64,000 nt of DNA from Halomicrobium sp. LC1Hm (GCF_009617995.1 NZ_CP044129.1:1860001-1924000); one strand, 5' to 3'. Shown: positions 45,513 to 55,340, counted from the first letter of the stretch. Program-made: numbers and translations. The notes: generated by a model not told the origin, from the sequence alone.

Positions 45513-47936
45513 ATGCAACTCAATCCACTGGGGACGCTCCCCGTCTTCGTGGTCATCGCGATCCTGTGTGTGGTCGCGCTCGCGATGCTCGACGAGACGT
45601 TCGACACGTCGCTGACGCGGTTCAGCCGACGGCTGTTCGGGCGGTACGTCCCGGCGTCGGAGGAGCGAGAGCGACTCCTGAAGTCGGCGTTCGTGGTGTC
45701 CACGTACCGGACCTACGCCGCCCGGACGCTGCTGTACACGGCGCTTTCGGCGCTGGGCGGTGCGATCACCGGAGTCTACCTGTTCGGCGGGCTCCTGCTG
45801 GCGATTCCGGGGATCGTCGACCTCATGATGGGGTTGCCCCGGACGATGGTCAACGCGCTGGGGATCCGTGGATTCGAACTCGTGTTGACCCAGCGTGAGA
45901 TCCTGCTGATCCTGCTGAGCGGGGGTGTCCTCACCGGCGTGACGGCCGCGGGGCTGACGTACTGGCTGCGCTGGGAGCTGCCCCGAAGCAGGGCCGCGGT
46001 CCGCCAGCGAGCGATCGACGAGGGACAGGGGCGGACCCTCGCGTTCCTCTATGCCCTCTCGCGGGGCGGCGTCTCCTTCCCTGAGGCGTTGCGGACGCTC
46101 TCGGGCAACCGCGAGATCTACGGGGCCGGCGCGGAGGAGGTCTCGGTCGCGGTCAGGCAGATGGACCTGTTCGGCCAGGATATGATCACCGCCGTCAGGG
46201 GGATGGCCGGTCGGACGCCCAGCGAGGACTTCCAGACGTTCGCCGAGAACCTCGCGAGCGTCCTCCAGAGCGGGCGCAGCCTCTCGACGTTCCTCAGAGA
46301 GCAGTACGAGCGGACGAAAGACGAGAGCGAGCGCCGCCAGGAAGAGATCCTCGAACATCTCGCGACGGTCGCGGAGGCGTACGTGACGGTGCTGGTCGCC
46401 GCCGTGCTCTTTTTCATCACGATCTTGCTCGTGTTCGGCCTGACCCTGACCGACACGCTCGTGTTCATCCAGATGGTCGGCTACCTGATGATCCCCCTCG
46501 CCAACGCCGGGTTCATGCTGTACCTCGGCCAGCGGCTGGCGATCCTGGGCATCGGGAACAACAAGACGACCTCGCTCCTCGATCGGCGAGCGACGACGAC
46601 GTTCGCCAAACCGACCGACTCGGGCGGGTCGACGGCGACCGACGGCGGCTACGCCGACTCCATCGAGCGACGCCAGCTGGCCGTCTACGACCGGATCGCG
46701 ACGGTCAAGCGTCTCGTCACCTCGCCGGTCGAGACGTTCCTCTGGAACCCGTCTCGGGTGCTCTACGTCACGGTGCCGGTCGCCGTCCTCGCGATCGCGC
46801 TCCGGGCACCGGCGGCCTTCGAGACGGGGACGGTCAACCTCCGGGTCCTCGACGACGTCCTGATCCAGTCGCTCCTGTTCGTGCTGGCGACGTTCGCGGT
46901 CGCGCGGGAGCTGTACACCCGGCGTATCCGCCGGATCGAGGCTGCCACGCCGGAGCTGCTCGAACGGCTGGCCAGTCTCAACGAGGCCGGCATGACGGTC
47001 GTCGAGAGCCTGGAGCGCGTCCGCGGGACGGACGTGGGCGCGCTCAGCGAGGAGGTCGACCGGATCTGGGCGGACGTGACGATGGGTGCCAACGTCGAGG
47101 ACGCCCTGACGAGGTTCGGCCGCCGGATCAGGACGACCTCGATGTCGCGGGTGGTCACGCTGTTGATCAACGCCATGCGATCGAGCGGCAAGATGGGGCC
47201 GATCCTGCGGATCGCCGCCGATCAGGCCCGCTCTGACTACCGGCTGCGCCGCCAGCGCCGCCAGGAGATGCTCACCTACCTCGTCGTCATCTACATCTCC
47301 TTTCTCGTCTTCCTGGTCATCATCGCGTCGGTCCAGGAGGTGCTCGTGCCGGCGTTGCCTTCCAGCGTTCCGACCCCCGAGAACACGGGGCGACTGGGCG
47401 TCAACGTCGATCAGTTCGCGCGGCTGGGCCAGGTCGACAAGGCGGCGTACACGCTCGTGTTCTTCCACACGGCGCTGATCCAGGCGCTGTTTACCGGCTT
47501 CGTCGGCGGGCAACTCGGCGAGGGGTCGCTCAGAGACGGGGCCAAACACGCCGCGATCATGCTGGGCGTGGCCTACGTGGTGTTCCTCCTGCTGTCCTCG
47601 CCGGTGGCCTCGCTGACCGTCGACAGTCCCACCGCCGGACAGGAGCGCATCACAGTCGATTCCGCCTCGCTGTCCGACGGCGGCTACGTCGTCGTCTACG
47701 AGGACGAAGCCGGCGGCGAGATCGTCGGCCAGTCGGCGTATCTCGTCGCCGGCACCCACGAGGACGTGACGATCGAACTCGACAGCCCGGTCGAGCGGCG
47801 GGACTCGCTGGTCGTCGTGGCGCATCTCGACACCGACGGCGACCGGCTGCTGAACTACGGCGGCTTCGAGCGAGACCGGCCCTATCCCGCGCCGGGACAA
47901 GGCGAGTTCGTCACCGTACCGGTCACGGTCGAGTAG
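45513..47936 (+). CDS. Type IV pilus platform protein (PilC/TadC-type), duplicated GspF domains
   Basis: An 807-residue multi-spanning membrane protein with two GspF/TadC units, one beginning near residue 165 (EGQGRTLAFLYALSRGGVSF) and one near 485 (LERLASLNEAGMTVVESL), each followed by paired helices. This doubled arrangement is usual in archaeal pilus platforms. The last 110 residues form a beta-rich extracellular tail after a final helix at about 680-700, which is less usual. It partners the ATPase. Confidence 0.88.
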   Translation: MQLNPLGTLPVFVVIAILCVVALAMLDETFDTSLTRFSRRLFGRYVPASEERERLLKSAFVVSTYRTYAARTLLYTALSALGGAITGVYLFGGLLLAIPGIVDLMMGLPRTMVNALGIRGFELVLTQREILLILLSGGVLTGVTAAGLTYWLRWELPRSRAAVRQRAIDEGQGRTLAFLYALSRGGVSFPEALRTLSGNREIYGAGAEEVSVAVRQMDLFGQDMITAVRGMAGRTPSEDFQTFAENLASVLQSGRSLSTFLREQYERTKDESERRQEEILEHLATVAEAYVTVLVAAVLFFITILLVFGLTLTDTLVFIQMVGYLMIPLANAGFMLYLGQRLAILGIGNNKTTSLLDRRATTTFAKPTDSGGSTATDGGYADSIERRQLAVYDRIATVKRLVTSPVETFLWNPSRVLYVTVPVAVLAIALRAPAAFETGTVNLRVLDDVLIQSLLFVLATFAVARELYTRRIRRIEAATPELLERLASLNEAGMTVVESLERVRGTDVGALSEEVDRIWADVTMGANVEDALTRFGRRIRTTSMSRVVTLLINAMRSSGKMGPILRIAADQARSDYRLRRQRRQEMLTYLVVIYISFLVFLVIIASVQEVLVPALPSSVPTPENTGRLGVNVDQFARLGQVDKAAYTLVFFHTALIQALFTGFVGGQLGEGSLRDGAKHAAIMLGVAYVVFLLLSSPVASLTVDSPTAGQERITVDSASLSDGGYVVVYEDEAGGEIVGQSAYLVAGTHEDVTIELDSPVERRDSLVVVAHLDTDGDRLLNYGGFERDRPYPAPGQGEFVTVPVTVE

Positions 47937-47986
47937 CCGACGCGCATCGAAGGGTGTTTGCGACGCCGGGTCGGTAGCCTCCGGTA

Positions 47987-49648
47987 ATGGAGTTCGCCGA
48001 GTTCGCCGCGACGGCGGCCGAGATCGAGGGCGAGAGCGCCGACATCGCGACGACCGAGCTGGTGACCGGGCTGCTCGCAGACGCCGGTGACGACCTCTCG
48101 ATCCTCACACGGCTCGTGCAGGGACGGGTGTTCCCGGCCTACGAGGCGACGAAGCTCGACATCGGCCCGAAGCTGTGTTACGAGGCGCTGGCGCGGGCGG
48201 CGGGCCGAAACGTCGCCGTCGACGACATCGAGGCCCGCGTCGCGGACGTGGGCGAGATCGGTGCCGTCGCCGCCGACCTCGACCTGGGCGGCCAGCAGGG
48301 ACTTGCTGCCTTCGGCGCTGGCTCGCAGTCCCCGCTGACCGTCGCCGAGGTGGCGGACGAACTCGCAGCCATCGCGTCGGCCAGCGGTTCGGGGAGCCGC
48401 GACACGAAAGTGGAGACGCTGTTTGGCCTGTTCAACCGCGCCAGCGACGAGGAGGCGCGCTATCTCGCCCGGATCGTCCTCTCGGAGATGCGGATCGGCG
48501 TCGGCGAGGGGACGGTGCGCGACGCCATCGCGGCGGCCTTCGACGCGCCGGTCGACGCCGTCGAGCGCGCGCTACAGGTCACCAACGACTACGGGAACGT
48601 CGCCCGGGTCGCCCGAGACGAGGGGGCCGACGGGCTGGCCGACCTCGAACTGACGATCGGCCGACCGATCAAGGCGATGCTCGCACAGGCCGGCACCGTG
48701 ACCGAGGCCCTCGAAGACTGGGAGACCGCAGCGGTCGAGTGGAAGTACGACGGCGCTCGGGTCCAGGTCCACTACGACGGCGAGACGGTCCGGCTGTTCT
48801 CTCGGAACATGGAGGAGGTGACCGACCCGCTGCCGGAGGTCGTGTCGGCCGTCGAGGACGCCGTCGACGGTCCGGTGATTCTCGACGGCGAGGTCGTCGC
48901 GGTCGACGGCGACGGCGATCCGCTCCCCTTCCAGGAGGTCCTGCGACGCTTCCGGCGCAAACACGACGTGGCCCGTGCCAGCGAGAACGTCGGCGTTCGC
49001 CTGCACGCGTTCGACTGCCTCCACGCCGACGGTCGCGACCTGCTGGACGCTCCGCTCGTCGACCGACGGGACGCGCTCGACGCGGTGCTGGGCGACGCCG
49101 ACGCCATCCGGTCGACGTGCTGGCTCGCAGACGACACCGGACGGATCGAGGACATCGCCGACGAGGCGCTGGCCGCCGGCCACGAGGGGATCATGCTGAA
49201 AGATCCCGACTCGACGTACTCGCCGGGCAAGCGAGGCAAACACTGGCGCAAGCGAAAGCCCGACGTGGAGACGCTCGACCTCGTCGTCACCGGCGCAGAG
49301 TGGGGCGAGGGACGGCGAGCAACCTACCTGGGGACCTTCGAGCTGTCGGCCCGGACCGACGACGGCTACGCGCCCGTCGGCAACGTCGCGACCGGGATCA
49401 CCGACGAACAGCTGGCGACGCTGACGGAGCTGCTGGAGCCACACGTCACCCGGGAGATCGGCCAGCGCGTCGAGATCGAACCGGCCGTCGTCTTCGAGGT
49501 CGGCTACGAGGAGATCCAGACCTCCTCGACCTACGAGTCGGGGTACGCGCTCCGGTTCCCGCGGTTCGTCGAGGTCCGCTCGGACAAAGCCGTCGCGGAC
49601 GGCGACACGCTCGAACGGATCGAACGGCTGGCCGCCCAGCAAGGGTGA
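47987..49648 (+). CDS. lig: ATP-dependent DNA ligase
   Basis: A 553-residue archaeal DNA ligase I. A helical DNA-binding domain (about 1-230) precedes the nucleotidyltransferase domain with motif I KYDGAR (adenylated Lys at about 250). Further motifs are RNMEEVT, LDGEVVAVD, and GIMLKDPDS with KRKPDVETLDLV. A C-terminal OB domain follows. It seals nicks in replication and repair. Confidence 0.95.
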   Translation: MEFAEFAATAAEIEGESADIATTELVTGLLADAGDDLSILTRLVQGRVFPAYEATKLDIGPKLCYEALARAAGRNVAVDDIEARVADVGEIGAVAADLDLGGQQGLAAFGAGSQSPLTVAEVADELAAIASASGSGSRDTKVETLFGLFNRASDEEARYLARIVLSEMRIGVGEGTVRDAIAAAFDAPVDAVERALQVTNDYGNVARVARDEGADGLADLELTIGRPIKAMLAQAGTVTEALEDWETAAVEWKYDGARVQVHYDGETVRLFSRNMEEVTDPLPEVVSAVEDAVDGPVILDGEVVAVDGDGDPLPFQEVLRRFRRKHDVARASENVGVRLHAFDCLHADGRDLLDAPLVDRRDALDAVLGDADAIRSTCWLADDTGRIEDIADEALAAGHEGIMLKDPDSTYSPGKRGKHWRKRKPDVETLDLVVTGAEWGEGRRATYLGTFELSARTDDGYAPVGNVATGITDEQLATLTELLEPHVTREIGQRVEIEPAVVFEVGYEEIQTSSTYESGYALRFPRFVEVRSDKAVADGDTLERIERLAAQQG

Positions 49649-49685
49649 TATGCCGGCTGTGAGGAACGGCCGCCCACGTCACGGG

Positions 49686-49695
49686 CCATTTATAC
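49686..49695 (+). promoter_or_regulatory. TATA-like promoter of the MBL hydrolase
   Basis: The sequence ccatttatac lies 24 bp before the ATG at 49719. Confidence 0.5.
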
Positions 49696-49718
49696 GCCGC
49701 TCGGCCGAACCGTGATCC

Positions 49719-50462
49719 ATGACCGTCCACTTCGAGGACCTCACGCTGGACTGGCTCGGCTACGCGACCCTGCGGGTCGAGAGCGACGACACGACGATCT
49801 ACTTCGATCCCGGACGCTACGGCGTCCTCACGGGCGAGTGGGAACCCCACGTCGAGGGGATCAACCACCCGCCGACGCAGGACTACGACGCGCAGGACGG
49901 CGACGTCGTGCTGGTCACTCACATCCACCACTACGATCCGGACGGCATCCGCCGGGTCGCGAGCGACGACGCCACTGTCGTCCTCTTCGAGGGGATCGAC
50001 GTCCACGCGACCGACCGCGACCTCGACCGGCCGGCCGATCTCGACTTCGAGGTCGTCGAGGTGGGCATGGAAGACGAACTCGTCGCCGCCGACTGCCCGA
50101 TCTGGACCGTGCCGGCCTACAACGAGGAAGACGGCCCGAACGTCGAAGACGACGGCACGCCGATCCACCCGAAGGGAATCGGCTGTGGCTTCCTGGTCGA
50201 GATCGGCGGCCAGCGGGTCTTCTGGCCCGGCGACTCCGACGTACTGCCCGGCCACGAGGAACTCGACGTGGACGTGTTCGTCCCGTCGATCGCGAAGAAC
50301 TACACGATGGATCGCCACACCGCCGCCGACCTCGCGGCGGAGATGCGACCGGACTGCGTGGTGCCGATCCACTACAACACCTTCGAGTCCCTGGAGGGCG
50401 ACGACGAGGCCTTCGCAGTCGACGTTGCGGGCCGTGGCGTGCCGGTCGCACTGGACCATTGA
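49719..50462 (+). CDS. MBL-fold metallo-hydrolase (UlaG-like)
   Basis: A 247-residue metallo-beta-lactamase-fold protein. The metal motif reads THIHHYDPDG, where the usual form is THxHxDH; the third ligand region is thus slightly altered. Further ligands appear in PGDSDVLPG and VPIHYNTF. The overall layout fits UlaG/UPF0173 members. The substrate is unknown. Confidence 0.82.
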   Translation: MTVHFEDLTLDWLGYATLRVESDDTTIYFDPGRYGVLTGEWEPHVEGINHPPTQDYDAQDGDVVLVTHIHHYDPDGIRRVASDDATVVLFEGIDVHATDRDLDRPADLDFEVVEVGMEDELVAADCPIWTVPAYNEEDGPNVEDDGTPIHPKGIGCGFLVEIGGQRVFWPGDSDVLPGHEELDVDVFVPSIAKNYTMDRHTAADLAAEMRPDCVVPIHYNTFESLEGDDEAFAVDVAGRGVPVALDH

Positions 50463-50534
50463 ACCTCGTTTCGGTCGCTCACTTTGCTGCCGCGCCCGAA
50501 AGGAGGTTACACCACACATCCCTACGGAGGGTGC

Positions 50535-51221
50535 ATGACTACCGCACTGTTCATCGTCAGCGAAGAAGGCTACTGGGGCGAGGAGTGCATCGAGCCGCTC
50601 ACGACGCTCACCGAGGCGGGCGTCGAGGTGACGGTCGCGACGCCGACCGGGAACCCGCCGGTCGTCGACGAGCGATCGATCGACCCCGAGGAAGTCGGCG
50701 AGGAGACCGCCGAACGCGTCACGAGCGTGGCGGAGAGCGACGACCGCCTCAACGACCCGATCGCGCTGGCCAACGCCGATGCCGAGACCTACGACGCCGT
50801 CGTCTTCCCCGGCGGCCACGGTGCCGAGTGGGACGTGACCCAGGACGTACACGCCCGTGACGCGCTCCGGACCGCGGTCGAGGGCGAGGCGGGGACGGCA
50901 CTGGTCGTCTGTCACGCCGTCGGCATCCTCGCGTTCACGCGGGACTCCGACGGCGACATGCTCGTCGCCGACCGGAACGTCACCGGCTTCCCCAACGCCT
51001 GGGAGGAGGGGATCGTCGACGAGCAGGACCTGCTCCCCGACGGGCGCAAGCTGCCCTACTGGGTCGAAGACGAGGTCGAGGCCGCGGGCGGCGTCTGGGA
51101 CGCCGAACTCGACGCCGACACGTCGGTGACCGTCGACGGCGACCTCGTCACCGCACGAGGGCCGCCCTCCTCACACGCCGCAGCGGTGACGCTACTGGAC
51201 GAACTGATGATCGAGGAGTAG
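50535..51221 (+). CDS. DJ-1/PfpI (type 1 glutamine amidotransferase-like) protein
   Basis: A 228-residue protein with the Hsp31/PfpI layout: VVFPGGHGAEWDVT, the nucleophile elbow VVCHAVGIL with Cys, and a GPPSSHAAAVTLLDELM end. Members are glyoxalase III or protein-protective enzymes. The ATG at 50535 was chosen because the first strand (TALFIVSEEG) begins there; upstream is the intergenic gap. Confidence 0.87.
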   Translation: MTTALFIVSEEGYWGEECIEPLTTLTEAGVEVTVATPTGNPPVVDERSIDPEEVGEETAERVTSVAESDDRLNDPIALANADAETYDAVVFPGGHGAEWDVTQDVHARDALRTAVEGEAGTALVVCHAVGILAFTRDSDGDMLVADRNVTGFPNAWEEGIVDEQDLLPDGRKLPYWVEDEVEAAGGVWDAELDADTSVTVDGDLVTARGPPSSHAAAVTLLDELMIEE

Positions 51222-51298
51222 CAAATCGAATATTCATGTAATCATGATTCGTGGCTCGAAAAGCGAGAGTATATAACCTGAAAGAATATTACCGTAAT

Positions 51299-51308
51299 GC
51301 ATATATGT
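51299..51308 (+). promoter_or_regulatory. TATA-like promoter of the 52-aa ORF
   Basis: The sequence gcatatatgt lies 23 bp before the ATG at 51331. Confidence 0.45.
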
Positions 51309-51330
51309 ACCTCACCTACAATAGTATGAC

Positions 51331-51489
51331 ATGTCGGAAGAATATTTGAGTGACGCGGAAGGTCTGGCATACGATATTTATGAACACGGTTGGGACGGTC
51401 AGGGTGGACCAGGCGTCCAAGATGTTGCAGCCTGTTATATTGCCCTCCAATTTGAGAGGATTGCAGACGCATTAGAGAATCAAGAATAG
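51331..51489 (+). CDS. Low-GC small protein, 52 aa
   Basis: A 52-residue acidic protein, mostly helical, with a glycine-rich centre (WDGQGGPGVQDVAACYIA). Codons such as TAT, ATT and GAA are far more AT-rich than in neighbours, so transfer is likely. Leaderless start after a TATA box and a clean frame support expression. I do not recognise the family. Confidence 0.55.
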   Translation: MSEEYLSDAEGLAYDIYEHGWDGQGGPGVQDVAACYIALQFERIADALENQE

Positions 51490-51525
51490 CAATCGGCTCT
51501 TTCCGCCACATGCAGAGAGCGACTG

Positions 51526-51665
51526 ATACTGCCGGCTGTACGTCTGTGAAGAATTTCGCGACCACGGGGTCGCGAATATCTTGAAACAGTGACAGCCGGC
51601 AGTATGAGCAGGTTCGTAAAACTCTCCGGCGACCGAGCGGTCCGAAGGACCCGGAAGGTCGCCGG
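51526..51665. repeat. Two nested inverted repeats (candidate structured RNA)
   Basis: First unit: perfect 14-bp arms atactgccggctgt (51526-51539) and its complement (51592-51605), enclosing a 9-bp hairpin (51555-51563/51568-51576). Second unit: 9-bp arms ccggcgacc (51626-51634) and ggtcgccgg (51657-51665), enclosing a 5-bp hairpin ggtcc/ggacc. Either a non-coding RNA or a relic of a mobile element is possible. Confidence 0.6.
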
Positions 51666-51670
51666 TTCTC

Positions 51671-51773
51671 CGAACGCGAGCCAGTGGCTCGCGTTCGGCC
51701 TTTTTCATCGACGTTTTTGCGCAAGCGGTTCGAGCGCGCCGGAGGCGCGCTTCGAACCCGCAGCGGAAAAAGG
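51671..51773. repeat. Palindromic element, copy 1, at the top6A 3' end
   Basis: It has a 12-bp perfect hairpin (51671-51682/51686-51697), then cctttttc (51699-51706), acgtttttgc, a G/C-rich hairpin (51727-51758, one bulge) and gaaaaagg (51766-51773), which pairs with cctttttc. It ends 4 bp before the top6A stop. The same layout recurs at 59941-60022. Confidence 0.75.
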
Positions 51774-51777
51774 TCGG

Positions 51778-52878
51778 TTAGAGAACGCCCATCTCGGTCA
51801 GCCGTTCAGGAAGATACGTCTCGGTCACGAAGTCCAGTCCACGCGCTGCGAGTGACTGCTGTTCGGACTTCTTCCCGATGTCGAGCTGGAGTTCGATCTG
51901 CTCCTCCCAGAACTCCGTCTGGAAGCGTGGGTCCTCCAGCTCCGATTCGAGGGCGTTGATGTCCGAATCCGAGAGCGGGTCCGTCGGCAGGTCGTACTCG
52001 ACGATGTCTTCGGGTCGGATACCGACGTACATCGCTTCCGGCGTCGCGAGGTACTCAGAGAGGTGGGCGGACTTGATCGAGCCGTAGGCCACGGAGCCGT
52101 AGATCCGGTAGGACCACGGGTCACCGTCGGCGAACACCACGACGGGCAGGTCGAGTTCGTCGTGCATTCGCTTGATGAGGCGACGTGTCGCCCGGGCTGG
52201 CTGGCCGCCCAGGTGGACGACGATGGAGTCGTACTCGTCGTCGAACCCGTTCTCGACGAGCCGGTCGCGCATCCCACCGGTCTCCACCGCGAGCACGAAG
52301 TCGGCGTCGTTGTCGAGGAACTCGATGGTGTCTGGGTTGTTGGGGATCTGGTAGCCGCCCTGTCCCACGTCGTCCTGGCAGTGGATCTCGCGGTCGCCCC
52401 GGCGGGTCTGCTCGCGCAGCAGCAGCGGTCCCATCACCTTCGCGCCGGACTCCTCGGGGCGCATGTGGAAGTCCTCGCGTTTGACCTCCGAGACGATCTC
52501 TAAGTCCTCGATGAGGTTGTTCGACTCGTCCTGGGTGTTGAACTGGGCCTCGTCGAGGTCCCAGGACTCCGAGAGGTAGTACAGTTCACGCAGGGTCGAA
52601 GAGCGGTCCTCTTCGAGTTGCTGTGCGAGGAAGTCGATGGTGTAGGTCGCCTTCAGGAGCTTCTGGGCACCGGAGACGGTCTTTGCCGACCGCGTCGAAG
52701 AGCGGTCGCCGTAGACCCACACGTCCTTGTCCTCGTCGTACTCGATGTTTGACTTCGTTCGGGTAGGAATCTGCATCGTCGGCACGTCGCCCTCGGCGAA
52801 CTGGTCGTAGAAGTCCGCCGCGAGGTCGAGCAGCTGTTCGCGGGCTTCTGCCTCGTTGAGGTTGCTATCAGTACTCAT
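51778..52878 (-). CDS. top6A: DNA topoisomerase VI subunit A
   Basis: A 366-residue Spo11-like subunit that cleaves DNA. The catalytic tyrosine lies in RELYY (Tyr100/Tyr101), and the Toprim acidic residues are in [12 protein letters not shown]. With Top6B it relaxes and decatenates DNA using ATP. It starts 3 bp after the top6B stop. The palindromic element sits just past its stop. Confidence 0.95.
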   Translation of the reverse strand: MSTDSNLNEAEAREQLLDLAADFYDQFAEGDVPTMQIPTRTKSNIEYDEDKDVWVYGDRSSTRSAKTVSGAQKLLKATYTIDFLAQQLEEDRSSTLRELYYLSESWDLDEAQFNTQDESNNLIEDLEIVSEVKREDFHMRPEESGAKVMGPLLLREQTRRGDREIHCQDDVGQGGYQIPNNPDTIEFLDNDADFVLAVETGGMRDRLVENGFDDEYDSIVVHLGGQPARATRRLIKRMHDELDLPVVVFADGDPWSYRIYGSVAYGSIKSAHLSEYLATPEAMYVGIRPEDIVEYDLPTDPLSDSDINALESELEDPRFQTEFWEEQIELQLDIGKKSEQQSLAARGLDFVTETYLPERLTEMGVL

Positions 52879-52881
52879 AGA

Positions 52882-55305
52882 TTACGCGTTCACCGTCAGT
52901 TTCTCGTCTTCGACGCCGTCGACTGCGATGTCGAACTCGGCGTCGCCGTCGAGCTGATACTCCAGGACTGCGTCGTCGCCGGCAGCGACGGTCGTCTGCC
53001 ACTTGACGAACCACTCGCCGTCCATCTCGACGACGTTCGCGCCGTTGGTGGCCCGTGGCTCGGCCGTGACGATGTCCGTCAGGTCGATGTCGGCGTTGGT
53101 GTCGTCGTTGTTCTCGACGACGACCCGGACCGTATCGCCCTCGACCTCGCGCTCGACGAGGACGTTGTTCATGATGCGAGCCATCGAGTCGTCGATGTCC
53201 AGTTGCTCGTTGCCGGTGACCGTCGCGAGCTTCTCGGCCATCTCGGGGAGGATCGTCGCGAGCTTGTTCTCTTTCTTCCGGCGCTTTTGCATCGATCGGC
53301 GCTTGTTGAGGTAGCTCTTGAGCTCCCGTGCGGCCTCGCGGATCGCCAGCTCGATCTCGGACTCGATCTCCGGGATGTTGGCGACGGCGTCCTTGGACTC
53401 GCTGGTGAAGGGGACGTTCGTCGAGGCGATGTGGACCATGACGACTGCGGCGTCGTTGGGGATGCCGCTGCCCCCCGGCTGGTCGAGGCCGTAGTTGCGC
53501 CAGTTGATCGACTTGACGACATCGGTCGTCGCACAGGCACCGCGCTGATACACGAGCGGGACGCGGTTGGCAAAGCGCATCACCTGGGCCTGGTCGTGTT
53601 CGATGTCGCCGCCGTAGGCGATCCCCGCCTCGACGATGAACGGGTCGCCGCCGTGGACGGAGGCGTCCCGGGTGGAGGCAGCGAAGAAGTCCGCGTCGAA
53701 CTCCTTTTTCAGCCCCGCCTCGACGAGTTCGGCGGTGATCGGTGCGAGACAGTCCGTCGGCGGTGCGATGATGTCGGTCTCGCGCATCGCCTCCAGCAGG
53801 TCGCTGGCGATGTCGCGGTCGTCGGCGATCTCGCTCACGTTGGGGGGATCGTCCGAGACCCGCGCGGCGACCTCCCAGAGGGCGTCGAGGATCTTCTCGC
53901 GTGCGGTCTCGCCGAACGTGGTGTCGTCGCGCTCCTCGGTCATGTCGGCGGCGCGGTCGACGTAGGACTCGAACTCGGCGTAGGTCAGCCGGTGGCGGCC
54001 GTCGTCGAACTTGTCCGCGATTCGCTCGGCGATGCCCTGCACCGCGGCGTCGTCCTTGCGCGTCGTCGTGACCTCGTCGACGAGTTCGTACACGTCCGGC
54101 GTTCGATCGGCGGTGATCTCGCCCCACGCCGCCTCGATGGCGGCTTCGCGGACGGTGTCGCCGAAGGTCTTCTCGTAGTCGTCCTCGATCCGATCGGCGT
54201 GGCCGTCGACGATCTCTTCGAGGCGACCGTGGGCGACCCGGCCGGCCTCCGAGACGGCGCTGGCGACCGCATCGGCGAACGCCGCGGTGGCGTCTTTGCC
54301 CTTGTTCGAGACGGCCTGCTGGACGGCTCGCGCCACGTCCGTTCCGTCGGCTTCGCCGTCTTCACCTCGTTGCCCCTCCGGGGCAACGCTGCCGTCGTGG
54401 GGCTCCGGGCCGTACCACGTCATCTCGCGGCCGTAGTACCGGTCGTTGAAGTTCGCGATGACCTCGTCGCTGGTCTTCTGGCCCACCCGGGTGAACTCGC
54501 CCTGCATGAACCCCGAGATCGAGTACGAATCCGTCGACTCCAGCATCTTCAACAGCGTGCCGAGTTCGACGCCGTGGGGGTGGGGACGGATCTCCTCGGT
54601 CTCGTCCGGGAGCTGGTCGGTCGTCCGTTCGTACTTGAGGTGTTCCTTTGGCTCGACCAGTTCGATGCGGGCGTGGGGGTTGACCACCGCCGTGTGCTTG
54701 ATGTAGTCGTGGAGCTGCTGGCGGGCCCGCATATTCGCCTCCATCTCCAGTTCGATGCGGGTGCCGTGGGGTCGCTCCCAGGTCGTCGTGTCCTCGACGC
54801 TGATCTCGGGTTCGTTGGCGTCCGTGTCGACGATCAGCTCGAAGTACTGGGCGTCTGCGTGTTGCTCGGTCCGGCTGGTGATCTTCGCCGGCTTGCCGCT
54901 GGTCTTCTGGGAGTGGAGAACGGCCGCCGAGATGCCGATTCCCTGCTGTCCCCGGTTCTGCTCGCGCTTGTGAAAGCGCGAGCCGTAGAGGAGCTTCCCG
55001 AAGATGTTGGGGATCTGTTCTCGGGTGATGCCGGGGCCGTTGTCTTCGACGATGAGCCGGTAGTAGTCCCCCGCTTCCTGGATCTCGACGTAGATGTCGG
55101 GGGTGATCCCGGCCTCCTCACAGGCGTCGAGCGCGTTGTCGACGGCCTCCTTGACGGCCGTGACGAGCGCCTTGGCCCCCGAGTCGAACCCGAGCATCTG
55201 CCTGTTCTTCTCGAAGAACTCGGCGATGGAGATGGATCGCTGGCTCTCGGCCAGTTCGTCGGCGATCCCCTCTCCCTCCCCGAGACGAGACTGATACGAG
55301 GTCAT
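52882..55305 (-). CDS. top6B: DNA topoisomerase VI subunit B
   Basis: An 807-residue GHKL ATPase subunit. ATP motifs are [22 protein letters not shown] and [10 protein letters not shown]. The central H2TH region is strongly enlarged (about residues 300-520), rich in acidic helices; the crenarchaeal enzyme is about 530 residues in all. A C-terminal Ig-like/transducer end follows. It dimerises on ATP to drive strand passage. The promoter lies in the region shared with gyrB. Confidence 0.95.
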   Translation of the reverse strand: MTSYQSRLGEGEGIADELAESQRSISIAEFFEKNRQMLGFDSGAKALVTAVKEAVDNALDACEEAGITPDIYVEIQEAGDYYRLIVEDNGPGITREQIPNIFGKLLYGSRFHKREQNRGQQGIGISAAVLHSQKTSGKPAKITSRTEQHADAQYFELIVDTDANEPEISVEDTTTWERPHGTRIELEMEANMRARQQLHDYIKHTAVVNPHARIELVEPKEHLKYERTTDQLPDETEEIRPHPHGVELGTLLKMLESTDSYSISGFMQGEFTRVGQKTSDEVIANFNDRYYGREMTWYGPEPHDGSVAPEGQRGEDGEADGTDVARAVQQAVSNKGKDATAAFADAVASAVSEAGRVAHGRLEEIVDGHADRIEDDYEKTFGDTVREAAIEAAWGEITADRTPDVYELVDEVTTTRKDDAAVQGIAERIADKFDDGRHRLTYAEFESYVDRAADMTEERDDTTFGETAREKILDALWEVAARVSDDPPNVSEIADDRDIASDLLEAMRETDIIAPPTDCLAPITAELVEAGLKKEFDADFFAASTRDASVHGGDPFIVEAGIAYGGDIEHDQAQVMRFANRVPLVYQRGACATTDVVKSINWRNYGLDQPGGSGIPNDAAVVMVHIASTNVPFTSESKDAVANIPEIESEIELAIREAARELKSYLNKRRSMQKRRKKENKLATILPEMAEKLATVTGNEQLDIDDSMARIMNNVLVEREVEGDTVRVVVENNDDTNADIDLTDIVTAEPRATNGANVVEMDGEWFVKWQTTVAAGDDAVLEYQLDGDAEFDIAVDGVEDEKLTVNA

Positions 55306-55330
55306 TCGTGGCGGTACGTATCAGCGGACA

Positions 55331-55340
55331 GCTTAAAAGG
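55331..55340 (-). promoter_or_regulatory. TATA-like promoter of top6BA
   Basis: The minus strand reads ccttttaagc, 26 bp before the ATG at 55305. Confidence 0.5.

Larger units (their letters stand above)
51222..51525. other. AT-rich islet
   Basis: This 300-bp stretch is markedly AT-rich compared with the surrounding 65%-type GC DNA, with TATA-like motifs (gtatataacc, gcatatatgt) and poor haloarchaeal codon use. It holds a single small ORF. The composition suggests recent transfer or a special regulatory zone. Confidence 0.7.

Noticed and set aside
45438-47900. 820-codon open frame opposite the pilus platform gene
   Set aside because: Antisense shadow of a clear membrane protein; composition is Arg/Glu/Gln-rich and shows no motif.
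51242-51724. Antisense frame across the AT-rich islet and hairpins
   Set aside because: It depends on reading through inverted repeats, has no promoter and no coherent composition.
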